From contig NC_058515.1 of assembly GCF_020382885.2 (NCBI RefSeq), forward strand, positions 6,369,223-6,433,222: 64,000 nucleotides of DNA, in the 5' to 3' direction. The notes under the pieces are model-generated. The model made no database searches, had not been told where the DNA came from, and saw nothing but the letters and a program-made list of their open reading frames with translations. A program made the position numbers and the translations under genes. The DNA is from Scatophagus argus (lineage: Eukaryota; Chordata; Actinopteri; Scatophagidae). Below are positions 1-20,562 of the stretch, piece after piece. Every line of letters begins with the position of its first letter. Position 1 is the first letter of the stretch.

Positions 1-114
1 CAGGTACAAAGGTATCGGGTTCATTTCAACCAACCCAGAATATTTCTGTAGAGTTGAAAGCCAGAGCTTTCAAAAAGCCAGAGCAAAGCCAGCATTGAGA
101 AGGTTGCTACTGAC

Positions 115-7755
<7,641 letters not shown>

Positions 7756-7903
7756 TTCCACTCAGTAACGGTTATCTACATAAAGCACAAACAACACTGA
7801 AAGCAACCTTAAAGTTGTCAAGGTAAAAATAATAATAACAATTTTGTAAAAACTGCAGGTTAGTTAATTGCGGCTTTGCCCGCCAGCGTCGCCTGTTGCT
7901 TGT

Positions 7904-7918
7904 GTCGCCCTTGGCAAC
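7904..7918. promoter_or_regulatory. X-box (RFX-binding motif) of the spag17 promoter
   Basis: The sequence GTCGCC-CTT-GGCAAC fits the X-box consensus GYNRCC-N(0-3)-RGNAAC at every defined position. It lies 149-163 bp upstream of the spag17 ATG. RFX factors drive motile-cilia genes through X-boxes typically within a few hundred bases of the start, so the placement suits a central-apparatus gene. A second partial half-site (CGTCGCC) lies just left at 7888-7894. Function is inferred from motif and position only. Confidence 0.7.
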
Positions 7919-10900
7919 CGCGGGGACTTCAGTTTCATGACTTCAAAACAAAAGCATGAAGGAGCAGACCGTTTGGTATGCATATGTTTGACTAAAGTAA
8001 TAAGAAAACAAAACAAAAAGTAAAACACAAGAATTATGTGAAGTGAAGTTTTTTCGGGTACAGAATCAAGCATTCTATGTTTATTAGGAAATCATTCATT
8101 ATAGGTAAACCGTCAAATATTGTTGTGTTGTAATAAATTATTTTATCCACTAGATGGCAGTGGACTCTCTGAGCCACGAGACTCTGGATCTCCTCAGTCA
8201 AAGCATTAATCCCCACATAATTGTAATAGTTTTTATACTATTTTACTGTTTTAACAAAAAAAAATGTAATTATTGTCTGTCATTATACTTGTACATTGTG
8301 CATCCAAAAATTAACAAAATGTTCAAAAATACATGTACATACACAAACAAAAGATTTAAAAGTTTAGCAACAGTAATCCTGTGACTGCCATTACGAAAGA
8401 CAGCTGCTTTGATTTCGGGAGCAGAATCTGTGAAAAGAATGAACCAGAGCATCCTGACAATGACAACCTGGAACACATACAGTTTAGAGTCATTTCATCT
8501 GTGCAATGAAAGCTGAAACCATTGTTCCATCACATAAGCCAAGTAACAAGAGAGAGGTTAAATTATAGCAACAGCAATAAGAAGTGTCTCTAATTTTACT
8601 TTGATGTACTGCATGAATGTTGACAGCAGAATATAAATCTATTTTGAATAATGTTGGAAATATGGCAGAGGAGATTTAACCTTGGTTTTGGTTTATTTAA
8701 AGAAAGGAAGGCTTTGAATGCTAATTAGGTAACCACTGATATGGAATAAAGATAAAATAAATGATAATGAAGAGTGAAGTGTGAGCGCGGCTGTGGCCAC
8801 TTCACCACTCCTACACACTCTCAGACAACAATTACATGAGCTGCAACATATCTTAAAGATAATTTGTATTCTCTTTTTATTTTATTATTCTATTCTCTGG
8901 TCTGCAATTAAAACTCAATTTCAAACATGAAAAGAACCTTTCCTGTTTCAAGCAAAGTAATAACAATTACAATAAGTTGTCAGATTTTGTAAATGAAACA
9001 AAATATACCTTTTTTATTTTGGATCCAGTTTGTATCATATTATCACGTCACGTCACGTAATTTCAAATCTCCTGTAAGTACAGGATATCTTGCTTTTCCA
9101 GGGAAGATAAAGACATTTCATGATTGCTTTTTGACAAAAAAAAAAAATATAAAAAAATGTCATGGTCAACAATGCCAAAGTGTTTTCTGTTTTACTTGCT
9201 GATTCCCAGCTGAAGTTTCCAGAGAGTTCATCAGCAAGATAAACACCAGAGAACGCTTATTAACTATTCCCAAGAGTCAAACTGGTTGCTTATTTTATGT
9301 TTTCCTGAGGGATGTGTACATTTCAATTGTTATACAATAACCTTCCTTTGCATGACAGAAACTTACAGTTGTAAAGTCTCATTGGGGTCTGTTTGAACCA
9401 GAAAAGTCATGACATTTAACAATTAACGAGTGATTTCACCCAGACAACAACCTACTTTCAGCGGCACAGCATAAAAGTTCAAAAGTGAGACAACGCCCAC
9501 TTGTTAGATGCCAGAGAAATCCACGTTTGGAGCCAGCAGTGCTGCATTAGTTATGGGCGAGTTGTCACCTCCAAACCTTCCAGAGGCTGTGTCCTACAGA
9601 GGTCACACACTGACCAGATAAACACTGTAGTGACACTTAAATAACACTGTCCAAGCTGCTGCAAATGGCACAGCAACATCTCAAAATATCCGCTTTTTTT
9701 TATTTAGGAATACACTGCTGTCAAACATGTGCATCATGTGTCTGTAAGGGCTATTTTATTTCATTCAACAGCAGTCATTACAGTTTATTTAAGAACTTTG
9801 TTCCCTTGCTACTCAAAATAATGTGTTACTCAAGCTAATATAATATGATCAACCAAATAGGTTCTCAGCATCATGTGAAACCAAAACTGGACACAAGCCA
9901 CTAAAATAAAATATAAAATATAAAATAAGACACTATGTTCTTAGGAAGATACTGCTTGTACTTTACACCGTGTTACACTCAGGACCTCAAGGTATGCAGC
10001 ACATGCAGCAATCAGTTTCAGATCATGTGGTCAAAATAGAAGATGGGCGGCCAAACGGCTTTCTGATATCAAGTATTCATATCAGCAGTTCAGTAGGCAC
10101 CATTTAAAGTGCTAAAATGGCTGCTGAGAGCAAGAGGCTGTGAGGGAAAACAAAACTGAACGACCAGACAAAATAAAATCCTCATTTACTAAATAATTCT
10201 TGTGAAAAACTGCCGACACATTGACATGGTTTTATTCAGATGATTGGTTATTTTTGGTTATTTTTTACATTTTTTCTTTTCTTTTTTGGGGGGGTAGAGT
10301 TGCAACAACAACAACTCTACTGTGTTAGTGCAAAAGCATTACCTTTTAATGTAAGACAGAGTACACAGTGCTAAAGTAAGCTAACATGCTGATATTTAAA
10401 AAGTATGTTTACCTTATTCACAAGCTTACTTAAGTGTGTAAGCATGACATTTATTAACAGATAGATATCTAGCAAGTAAAATTCTACAACATCTTTCCAT
10501 CATTCCTGCGTCCTGCTGAACCAAAATCACGGCTTGATGGCTACAGTGATCCTCGATGGATATTGCTCTCAGTGCTACAGTGTTTAAGAGCTACTTGGCA
10601 ATGCAAAGTAGGTTTAAAATTCCACTCACTAACATTGCATGTTGCCAGCTTCGGTGGCAGCAAGAGATGAGTGAAAGATTTGAATCTCAATACCCACAAA
10701 TCCTGTGATGTGACGTCAGTAAAGAGCAAACAGCAAGCTCATGTTTACCAAGCTGACTGTTTAGAGAGTCCAGCTTTCTCTCGACGGGGATTTCATTCTT
10801 TCTTGTTATTTGGGCTGATATGTCACAGTAACTCTGTACCACTGTAAAGAGACATATCGGCCTCCCTTTTTGTTTTGCAGCGTGAAATAGACATTAGATT

Positions 10901-13900
10901 TTCATTCACTGAGCGGAAGCAAAATAAAACAAGCAAAAAAAACAATCAGTGCCCATTTGCTTCCTGGTGCCAAATAGGTCAAGTGAATCAGTAAACAAGG
11001 ATCTGTTTGTCATCTATTTATATGGATTGTATTTTTTAAGGTACACTCTTACATTGTTGTTTTAAAGGTAGACACGCAAAAAGAGCTGATATGATTGGCT
11101 TATAATTTAATTAAAAGAATAGATGACGATGCAAAATGTTGTTTATTTATATTTGGCACAAACAGTCAGGGGACAGATAAACATATCTGAATCATAAAAA
11201 CAACCCAAGTCCCAGTGTGACATGCATGCACCCTAATCCACGTTCATCAGATTTCCATCTTCCCAGAAAGAGATTGTTCTGTGGGTCAGGAGGAAACATG
11301 GAATCACGCCCAGGTCAGAGTCAGGAACAAACAGGCCTATCCAGTGACTCGGACCCCACGGAGGGGGGGTGGCGAGGAGACTCCAAGGTGGTAAACATCT
11401 GTAGGGCTGTCAGGGCTACAGTAATGTGATGTGTAGGCAGGGGGCAAGTGTGATCAGCCTGATCAGTGTGATTGACTCTGCAGCTGTGGCAGGGAAGGAC
11501 CCATTTCACAACACGGTTCTGTCACTGAAACCTGTGCTGGATGAGATGAATCATGTCGACACTGACAAGCTCAAGTGCCTACCACCAATGGATTCATGAG
11601 CTTCAGCAGATGAGCTGCCAAGTCAGTACAGTGCGGCTCAGATTCTGTGCAGCGTGAAACAGCCTTCAGTACTTTTCCATGAGGCTAGAGGATAGGTTGA
11701 CGATGTTGGTGTGTTCCTCAGTCGTTGCATTTGCTGCCTTGGCCTTTCTTTGAACATACAGTATAAACCAAGGATCTGATATACTGGAAGCTGTTTCCTT
11801 CTGTTTCTAGTCTTTGTACTATGGCTAAGCCCCCCCAAAAATAATCTTCCTGGATCCCCTACAGTTATAGGCCCTTTGTTCTATCAAACTATGATTTGAA
11901 AAAAGAAAGATATTGTCCATCAAAACCACAGAGAAGTTTTACAGAACTGCACATTGATGGCCAGTTTGCATTATTAACTCAAATAAGCACCAAATTCAAC
12001 CTTCCAAAATCACATTTTTTCAGTATCTTTACGTAAAGGAAGAGCGGCCACGCTTTGAATGCTCTTCCACCACCCATCCTTTTCTTTAAAATGTTTTGCT
12101 TGGGCCACAGACTTGAGTTCAGAGACATCAGCAGAGTCCTGGAAAGAGCCAATGTCCCGGCTCCATTGTTGTTCTATTAACTCACGCTGCAGGTTAATCC
12201 GTTACAAGGTGATGCATAGACTGCATTACTCATAAACAAAGCTGAACTGCATTTTTTTGTCAGTGTCTCCTGAAAGTGACGAATGTTTTTCTGCTGAACG
12301 ATCATTAACACTTTAACTCTTCTGGTTTTGCCCTACATTATACAACTCTCATATGCCTCTTTAAGCCCAGCCATGACCTGGATATCTTTAGAAGCTCTGC
12401 AGAGACTTTTGAGATACCACAGCTATTTACAAATGGAAAGACTTTTTTTTTGAGAATTTAAAGTCCTTTCTTGACTTGAGTGTCATAGTTTTGGTGTTTA
12501 GCTCTGTTACTTAATTCATATTATTTTACCATGTTAATATTGTGCGAGATTTCTGAGAGTTGTTGTCTCATAAATTCTCTGAGAGCCTTTTTGTTTCATC
12601 CCTTTTGTGTTCTCCTTTTCGTGGTGTTTTCTTTTCAGTGCTTTGCATGTTCTTAGTAGTCTGTATTTTGTCACTGTAAGGTTAAAAACTATAAATGAGG
12701 TATTGGGGGGATTAAAAGAGCTGCGTCTTTCTTCCACTCGCTTTTCAAATAAACACACAAGCTTGTTAGACCACAATCTTTACAGCGTCAGGCTGTGGTG
12801 CTCATGGGAAATGCAGTCTTCATTCTGAGAAATGCTACCGCTTTTGTCCACAGGGGGCACCAAAATCAACACAAAATAAAAGTGTCTTGTAGTTGCTTGA
12901 AAATAGGCTCTATAAAGAATATAAAAAATGACACTTAGATCCTTATGAGACAACAAAACCTGGCATATCATATTCAGTGTCCTACAGTAATATAACGCAC
13001 CAGTGAACCTCCACAGGCAGACGTTCACAGTGTTTCATATGTTTAGGGGCTCAACAATGCAGACTTGTACTCCTGACCCACATTGGCACAGCAGTCAAAA
13101 GGGATCAGGCGTGTGACACTGAGTAAATGATCACTGGTGCTTTGTCCCTTCACAATGACAGTGATGCATCTTACACAGGGATCATGTGCTTCTGCCATAA
13201 ACCTACTGTAAGCACGTCAGCCTGTTCACTTTGTGTAAAGCAGTACAGCATTAAGTCATCACCTTACTTATTTTTAGCCTCAAACCGTGCATTTACAAAG
13301 ATGAGAGGCTGAAGTGGAGAAAAGGAACGGGAACACAAGCAATGTCACCGCAAATGCCCCACGAAGGCGTCACAATCTGTAGCTCAAATGAAATCTCACT
13401 TGTATAGCAAACGGAGGCCTGGAGAATCACTATGGAGACACCTCCATTAAAGAGAGTGAGAGAAATGTCACACAAACTCTGCAGCTTCACACAACAAGCA
13501 GCTGATGTGCTTATTTAAACAGCCACAGCGGTGCAAACACACACAAATTACTGCTACTTATTTGACCTGATGGTAAGTGTGAGGACTCGTGGAATCACAT
13601 AACAGCACCATGAACAGTAACCGAGTCATTTTCTCCATAGTTGGGAAATGGATGACCAAAGTTTGTTTCTATGAATTGGTTATGTCAAATAAACATTTTG
13701 TTGCCTACAAAGGTGTTCTGCAGGGACTTCTGGAGGCTTTCATGATCTCATGCTAAACAAATTCTTCTCTCATACTTGGCAGAACCACGCATAGTAAACA
13801 TCACATTCTTACAAATTTCTTGTTGTGCCTGTTCCGTTTAAAAAGCATGCATTGTCTCACTGCTGTCTGTCCATGGCTGCAGAATACGCACAGTAATGTT

Positions 13901-14100
13901 CTGTGACCGCAGAGCAAACACAATTACGCAGCACCGAATCAAATGTAAATAAGATTTAAAAGTTTTTCATGTCAGTGGTTTTTGTTTAATTGACAAGATC
14001 TAGCTTCCTTCAACAGGACCTTTCAAAGAGCATTTAAAAAAAAACAAACAAAAAAAAAAAAACTGTAGGGACTTTAAAAAAAAAACCAAACAAATAAGCT
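7919..14100. other. Gene-free intergenic region between spag17 and ddit4l
   Basis: I see no exon with coherent splice sites, no RNA gene and no recognisable transposon coding sequence in this 6.2 kb. It is A/T-rich with scattered poly(A) and poly(T) runs. Two small structures stand out. One is a triple CACGT/ACGTCA overlap at 9043-9058, similar to tandem cAMP-response half sites. The other is a perfect 9-bp stem around a CAAC-rich loop at 10297-10321. The short open frames here look random. Confidence 0.6.
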
Positions 14101-14123
14101 GTCATATGTGGGTGAATCATCCT

Positions 14124-14129
14124 TTTAAT
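14124..14129 (-). promoter_or_regulatory. Possible poly(A) signal of ddit4l
   Basis: The minus strand reads ATTAAA, a common variant signal, about 800 bases past the ddit4l stop. That would give a 3' UTR of roughly 14105-14928. The UTR is A/T-rich with long homopolymer runs. No canonical AATAAA was found closer, but alternative ends cannot be excluded. Confidence 0.4.
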
Positions 14130-14928
14130 AATCTATAAAGGCTCTGCATTGAAAAGGTGTGTCAGGGGGATAAGGGTATAAAAATAAAAATACAATAAAA
14201 CATTTACACTAAACATACAGATAGTTGTGATCCAAGTGGAAAAAAGAAAAAAAAAAAAAAAAAAAAAGTACATTTCTATGAGATTTAAGGCAATCCCGTT
14301 GCTCTAGTGCGAGAAGCCCACACCATAACAGCAGCGTCTTCACAGGACATTCAGTCTTAAAAACGTCCATAGCCCTAAGTACAGCATTACACAACTGGCT
14401 ACATGTGGCCCCCAAAAGACTACATTACAGTCTCCTATTCAAGCCGACGTGTGTGTTAACTGCTGCTGAACACATTCAATGTATCTGGAAACACGCAGAT
14501 GCATCAACAAAGTGGCTAGTGTCTTTAACAAAAGTGTACCCACAGTACGTCCCTCTCACACATGGTTTTACATTCATCTGCAAAATGTACCATTTAAAAT
14601 TGTGTTGGAGCATATATATAGCAACATATACTCTCATTAGGGAAAACAAAAAACAAAACACCCAGAATATTAGTTTTCATTATTAAAAAAAAAAAAAAAA
14701 ACTTTTTAGAACCTTTAGAAACACTGAAGCCAAACTCAGAACTATCAGGCACATTTATGCAAAAGCTTCTCCAAACTGAACCAACTGGCTTCTAGTAGTT
14801 GAACTGATAAACTAGATTGTACAAAAACACTGTAGAAAATATGACACCACTGGAGTGTCATTTACATTTGGGCAGAAGTGCTTTAACCCACAAGAAACCA
14901 GATATCCCAGACTAATCCCTCCCACAGT

Positions 14929-15965
14929 TCAGCACTCCTCTACCACGGTACCAGCCGAGGAGGAGTACAGTTTTTTCTTTACAAGCCGGAAACCTGGACT
15001 CAGTTTAAGTACGTGTCTGAAAGTCGGGGCGAAGCAGGTTCCCATAAAAAGGAAGTCCCGTAGGCTGGGCCAGGCAGTGCCATCCTGCTTGAACACAAGA
15101 GTCAGCTCAAATGTGGGCACCACGGTGGCATCATACACGATGCGCTCCAGCCTTTTGCAGCCTTTTTCCAGCTCCAGATGGACGTAGAGGACGCAGCCAC
15201 GCAGGCCACAGGGCTCACCAGACGCCAGCCGCAGGACTTCGCGAGCTATTCTCCGCGTGAGCTTCTCTGGAACCAGCACAGACGAACAATGCAGCGTCGT
15301 CTTCTTGGCCCGTGATAGGCAGTTTTCAAACATCTTGGCCAGCTGTTGACAGGTTCTGTCCTCAGTGACATCTGCATTCCTCTGAGGCTCAGCCAAGCAG
15401 TGATCCCAGAAATCCAGTTCTGGAAAACCAATGAAAGTTTTTTTTTCAAAATTGCAAACACCTACAAATCACATTAAGCTTTTTCTTGAAGGTTAAAGTA
15501 GAAATGTATGAGAGGCTGAGGGATTTGATCTGCTTTTGCATCCTTTGGCTGCAGCATGTGAGAAAAAGAAGGATAAACATACAGCCTATATTGTGACAGC
15601 ACAGACCAATCACAGTCTGGGCTTGGCAAGACAATAATTCAGATACGGGAAGGAAAATCCTTTGAAATTTGCTTTAATGTCAGGCTGCTGTTGTGCAGAC
15701 AGGCTTGAGGGATGACTTCATCCACTGTTGACTTGTCCCCGTCCTCCCCTTCCCTCCCTCCATTGCTGCAGCCATGCACCACACAGGGATAAACAAGCAC
15801 ACAACTGGAAGTATCCAGCAACTAGCAGGTTATCCACACAGACAAAGACACACTGAAAAAGCCTGCATGCCTACCGTTCTCAATGCAGGCCTGGTCATAT
15901 CTTCGGTCAACTAATTCTGAGATATATTCGCTGCTTTTGGTCTTCAGTGTACTTGTGGCGACCAT
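14929..15965 (-). CDS. ddit4l: DNA-damage-inducible transcript 4-like (REDD2), complete
   Basis: DDIT4L is a small stress-induced cytosolic inhibitor of mTORC1 signalling, acting upstream of the TSC1/2 complex. Coding exons are 15875-15965 (ATG at 15965, starting MVATSTLKTKSSEYISELV) and 14929-15419, joined in phase 1. Together they give 193 residues, the same length as I recall for human DDIT4L. The C-terminal RTP801 domain is intact: VLVPEKLTRRIAREVLRL, SEPCGLRG-type GEPCGLRGCVLYVHLELE, VVPTFELTLVFKQ and LSPGFRLVKKKLYS. The overall match is closer to DDIT4L than DDIT4, although the last residues VEEC resemble DDIT4. The frame stays open 5' of the ATG into exon 2 leader (to 16042), but the chosen Met aligns with the family start. 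An untranslated first exon (about 16258-16372) precedes it. Confidence 0.95.
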
Positions 15966-16257
15966 GATGGCAGTCTTTATTTCTCCAGGAGTGGGTTGTT
16001 TTTTTCTTTTAAACACCCCCCCTGTGGTGTTAGCAAATCTGCCTGAAAAATAAAACGACGACACGAAAAGGAGAAGAAAAGTCAGTACAACAGTCGTGTT
16101 TAGCTCAATAAGAGACAGGTGGCTCATTGTATGTATACTGCAGACATTCAAAATGTAACGCTAGCCTCAAAGCAGAAGTTTAGCTGTAACCTCACTACCA
16201 CGTTAGCGGTTCATTTCTAGCTAGCAGCTATTTTGTTCCGAATATTAAGCTGCTTAC

Positions 16258-16490
16258 CTTAAATATTATTTAGTGCAAAATAACTGACTTCTTTAATAAA
16301 TTAACACCCACGCGCCGTTTCTTCTCCCACACTGAACACGAACACACACACACACACGGACACACAAACACACTGCATCAGGCAAAAGTTTTGAGGAATA
16401 TTTATACATTTCTCCTACCCAGCTGACTCGTGGGTTTGACCAATCAGAGCACGCCTCTCGACCTACAATGCAGCTCTTTTCCGATTGGCT
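16258..16490 (-). promoter_or_regulatory. ddit4l non-coding exon 1 and TATA/CCAAT promoter
   Basis: On the minus strand a CCAAT box (16484-16488) and an oppositely oriented CCAAT (16440-16444) precede a TATAAA (16401-16406). The predicted transcription start is therefore near 16370. A donor AAG|GTAAGC at 16258/16257 closes a non-coding first exon, and the acceptor TTTTTCAG opens exon 2 at 16042. A TATA promoter fits a sharply inducible stress gene; the start site itself is inferred. Confidence 0.55.
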
Positions 16491-19400
16491 GCGAAATAGG
16501 GTTCATATTAAATGACTGACCAATACTTGGAGAGAATATTTGTGTTGCTACATGGACGAGGTAAATGTTGGCTGTAGCTGGTCAAGTCAGGTTTTGTTGT
16601 TGTTTTCAAAAAGGGATGTTTTGGTGTTAATTCACCCTAACACTATTTTTTGTTTTTTAATACAGGGTCCAGGGTCAGGTCTACCTGATTGACAGGATGT
16701 TAGTCTAATTTTATAGACAATACTGACACCATAAGTCGACTAAAACTAAACTAACAGTGGCAAAAACACACTTACAACTTTTTTTTAGCACAAATGCATG
16801 GTGGTGGATTTAGACTTAGACTTATTTTTTAGTCTTGTTTTTTTTTTTGTTTGTTTGTTTTAGACTTATTTTAGTTTTGCGGAGTTATGGTTGAAGTTGC
16901 ATTGGTTTTAGCAACTTTAGAAATACAAGCATGTAGGAATAATACACATGCACAAGCAGGAGCTGGCATTCTTTGACACAAAATTAATAAAATAGTATTG
17001 ATGCAAAAATAAAACTATTGCTACTGTCTTCAACAGTTTGCCCATGCATGTGGTCTCATTGAATGCTAAGGAAATAAATGCTTTTCTTTTCTGTCCTTGT
17101 CTCATCTCACTGTATTTGCATGTATATGAGTGTGTACACTTGGCAGGTAAAACGCTGAGCACAGATGTTCGGCTCATCAGCAGTGTATCCCTCATCATAC
17201 ACTCTCTCAACAGAAATTTTCTCCCAGTAACTGGATCTGCCCCTCTTTCCCCCAACAGCTCTGCTGGCTAAAGGGTGTGTGAGAGAGAGTGCTTTCCTCC
17301 AGTCACATGGGGAGAACTAGATATGCCTCAGAAAAAAGTCACATGCTTTAGCTAATGTTACTGCCTTTGTGGATGCAAGCATATACTGTGTAAACTGCTG
17401 AAGCGGCAAGGCTTTTGTTTGAGTTATGTGCAAAGGGCTTTCATGTTAGCTTGGGATAAAATTAGGTATTCAGGTTGGTTCATAACTTGAAGCTTAATAA
17501 TGACTCTATTTGGTGTTTGATGATTCATCAGCTGCAATGTCTGCATGGATGACAAATACAGAAATCTAGGACTGAGAACACAGTTCAAACATGCAACCCA
17601 CCAGCTGTGACTATCACAGAGATTGTAATGAGGTTTTAACCTAGATTTATGTTGAATATACAAGGTGTCTATGTTGCTGAGAAAGCTATCATTTAGACCC
17701 AGTAGCCCACATTTTACACTGTATCATAAAAACTTAACAAGCAGGAATAAACTCAGTTAGGGTTTCAAATCTGTCTCTCAAATGTCCACCCCTTATCTGC
17801 AGATGCTGTCATCATTTGCCATAATGTGGGTTAACTGTACGGCTTGGGTGAAAATATAGTCGTGCACTGATTGCAGCAGTGTCTGCAGCGGGTGCATAAA
17901 ATCATGTACATAAAGCAGTAAGTTCAGGACAATAAAATGGCCATATTTAGCTGTGAGAGCAACATTGCTCCATACAGAGGCAGACTCAGGCTGCAGGGGG
18001 GCAGGGATGAAAAAGATAAAGAGAACATCAGCTACATGCAGTGGGGCACCAGCCAGCAGAAAGTCACAATTTTGGGTAATAAAACAGCCATTATAAAGGG
18101 CCTGTTATCATGCTTTAGCTACCACATGTATAACCACTGTTAGCAAGTGAAAGTCTGCAGCAGATCATACACCTGAAAGCCATATGGGAACCAATCAAAA
18201 TGCTATGCAAAACGCTATGTATAGCAAGTAAAAGTACTCATTATGTGGAATATTTTAGAATAATGTGTATTATATTATTAGATTATAAATACTGGTGCAT
18301 TAATGAGTTCATAACAGTCAATGGTAAAGCTGGCAAAGGTAATTGAACCACTTTAAATAGTTAACTTTTACTAAATTTGTGCAGACTGAAAAAAGTTAGG
18401 TAAACTATGTAAACAATACAGTTTAGCTAGTATGGAGCTTATTATAGACTGAGGTCTCGGATTTCATATTTCTGAGTGTTCTTGGAGGTCAAACAGAGTT
18501 CAGTAAAAAAGCCCTTAGGATCTCCGAATTCATGCATGAAATAAGACTCTGCAGCTAAAAGCTCCGAAGATCTTATGTGTTTACAGCAACTGTCACATCT
18601 CTGGAAGATCACTCCATTTGTTGTTGTCAGTGCTTAAAATGTTTCCCATGCCTCTGGTCTCCATTCTGCCTCTACATGAACTTCAGCTCTCCTGCATGCT
18701 GTCCCATCTGTCTGCAGCTTTCTTGTGCTCGTGTCACGCTGAGCAAAGTTTGATAAAGACTTACAGTCTAAGTTGGTTTCCGCTTGCTAATAAATGAATC
18801 TTTTGCTTTTTGCAGCTACAGTAAGAGATAAAGTTAAAGAGCAGAGACCAGGGTAGTAACGCTGGAGCACCTCTGCGTTTGACCTTCACTCCCTGCTCGT
18901 AAGTTGAGTCAACCAAAATCTTGCTTGTGAATTTGCACCATGCCGACCCCCCGCTTCCCTGAATGAAGCACTAGATAAAACGTGTTGTATTTCAGGTTAC
19001 TAATCCATCAGAGTTTAGACGAAGCCTCTGTTATCCCCCAGCCAAAGCCCCTGGTATGCCAGGCTGGCACCACTCTCCACTCAGTGAAACGTGCCTCTTG
19101 TCGCACCCTCCTCCACACCCCCGATGAAATTTAACAACAGGAGCCTTTTTGCTGAGTTGCATTTCTCTATCTCCACTGGAGATAACTGGATGCATGTGCT
19201 GAAGCATTCTACATGCATAGCACAGCCTCTCTGAGAGCATCTCTGCTCTCGCACACCATTAATATGTCTTAATCAAAGAAATAAGGTCTCTTAAGTTAAA
19301 AATAAATGATATAGTATTTTTTCTCTGTAAGTGCCAGCAGACAAAATCCCTTACTCATGATTTATCTGGATAAATCATCTTCCTTTACATGCACTGCAAT

Positions 19401-20207
19401 GCAAGTACTGTAAATTTGAGGTACTTCTACTTCACTTGAGTATTTCCATTTTATGTTGTTACACTTCGAATCCATTAAAGTACGTATTTGGTCTCAATTA
19501 TATAAGTTGTATGATTCTGTAATGGGCCATTCTGAATAATGAGTACTTTTACTTTTAGGACTTTAAGCTTATCTTGATGCCCCCCCCCCAACCCTGATGG
19601 ACATTTTGAATGTAGCATTTTTACTTCTTCTGCCACTGCTGTTGGGTGAGAAAGCTGTGCAGTTTGGGCACAAATGAGCTGTCAAATGAGATGTCAGTAG
19701 GACAGAGCAAAGCTTTCGTTGTTAACTTTTACTGCTGTGCTGCAAACATTACAGATTTATTGTGTGGTCCCACTGGGTCTCTGAAGCAAACAGTAGCTTT
19801 CAGTCAATGAGACTGCGGCCTTACAAAGGCAATATTCAGCAAGGCTCAGTTTTATAGCAACAGAAAAATACACTCAGTTGAAATTAATTCTAAAGATATC
19901 ATTTATATAGATTTTATTTTACTGTCAGCGATGAGTAGATATCTGTCCTTAAGAGGGAAATTAAACACTGTAAGTTGTAGAGTGAAGCCGAAGGAGCCTG
20001 GCATGACATCCTGAATGCAACTCAGCCCACAGCTGGTACTGCATTATAGTGGTGTGTGTGGGGCCTTCTGCCAATCTGCTCACTGTCTCTTTGAGGGAAA
20101 TGTGCCCGCACTCGAAGCTGTTACTGGGTCTCAGCTTACAAAAGCCACAGATAGAGCCAGTCCTCAGAACCCTGTGTGTGCATCGATTCAAAATGGAGGT
20201 CAGAGAT
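16491..20207. other. Gene-free intergenic region upstream of ddit4l
   Basis: No coding exon, RNA gene or recognisable transposon was seen. The stretch is A/T-rich, with T-runs around 16790-16860 and a 9-base C-run near 19580. Open frames are short, isolated and lack splice-compatible homology. Confidence 0.55.
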
Positions 20208-20562
20208 GGGGGCAGCCGTGGCCTAGAGGTTGGAGAAGCGGCTTGTGATCGGAGGGTCACCGGTTCGATTCCCCCACTGGACGGGCAGGAAAAATTTGGG
20301 TGTGGTGGAGTGATTAATGCGAAAAATACTCCCCCCCTCTATTAGCCGGCTGATGTGCCCTTGAGCAAGGCACTTAACCCCCCAATATGCTCCCCGGGCG
20401 CCTGATGCTGCCCACTGCTCCTGTGTGTGTTTCACTGCATGTAATTTGCCGGGTGTTGCATGTGTGTGTTCAACTAAGGATGGGTCAAATGCAGAAGACG
20501 AATTCAGTGTGTGTATGTAAAAATATATATACTGCCAATAAAGTTGATTCTTCTTCTTCTTC
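20208..20562 (+). mobile_element. tRNA-derived SINE with intact A and B boxes
   Basis: The head is tRNA-like, with polymerase III A box TGGCCTAGAGG (20219-20229) and B box GGTTCGATTCC (20262-20272), about 33 bp apart. A body containing the fish-SINE-type block CCTTGAGCAAGGCACTTAACC (split around 20359-20379) follows. It ends in AATAAAGTTGATT and a (TTC)n tail. The element is about 355 bp. No clear target-site duplication was found, so the exact ends are approximate. Confidence 0.85.

Noticed and set aside
10297..10321. Perfect 9-bp hairpin GTAGAGTTG/CAACTCTAC considered as a microRNA or terminator
   Set aside because: The stem is too short for a pre-miRNA and isolated; likely a chance inverted repeat.
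14405..14686. Open frame of 93 codons downstream of ddit4l
   Set aside because: It lies in the ddit4l 3' UTR on the opposite strand, with no family similarity.
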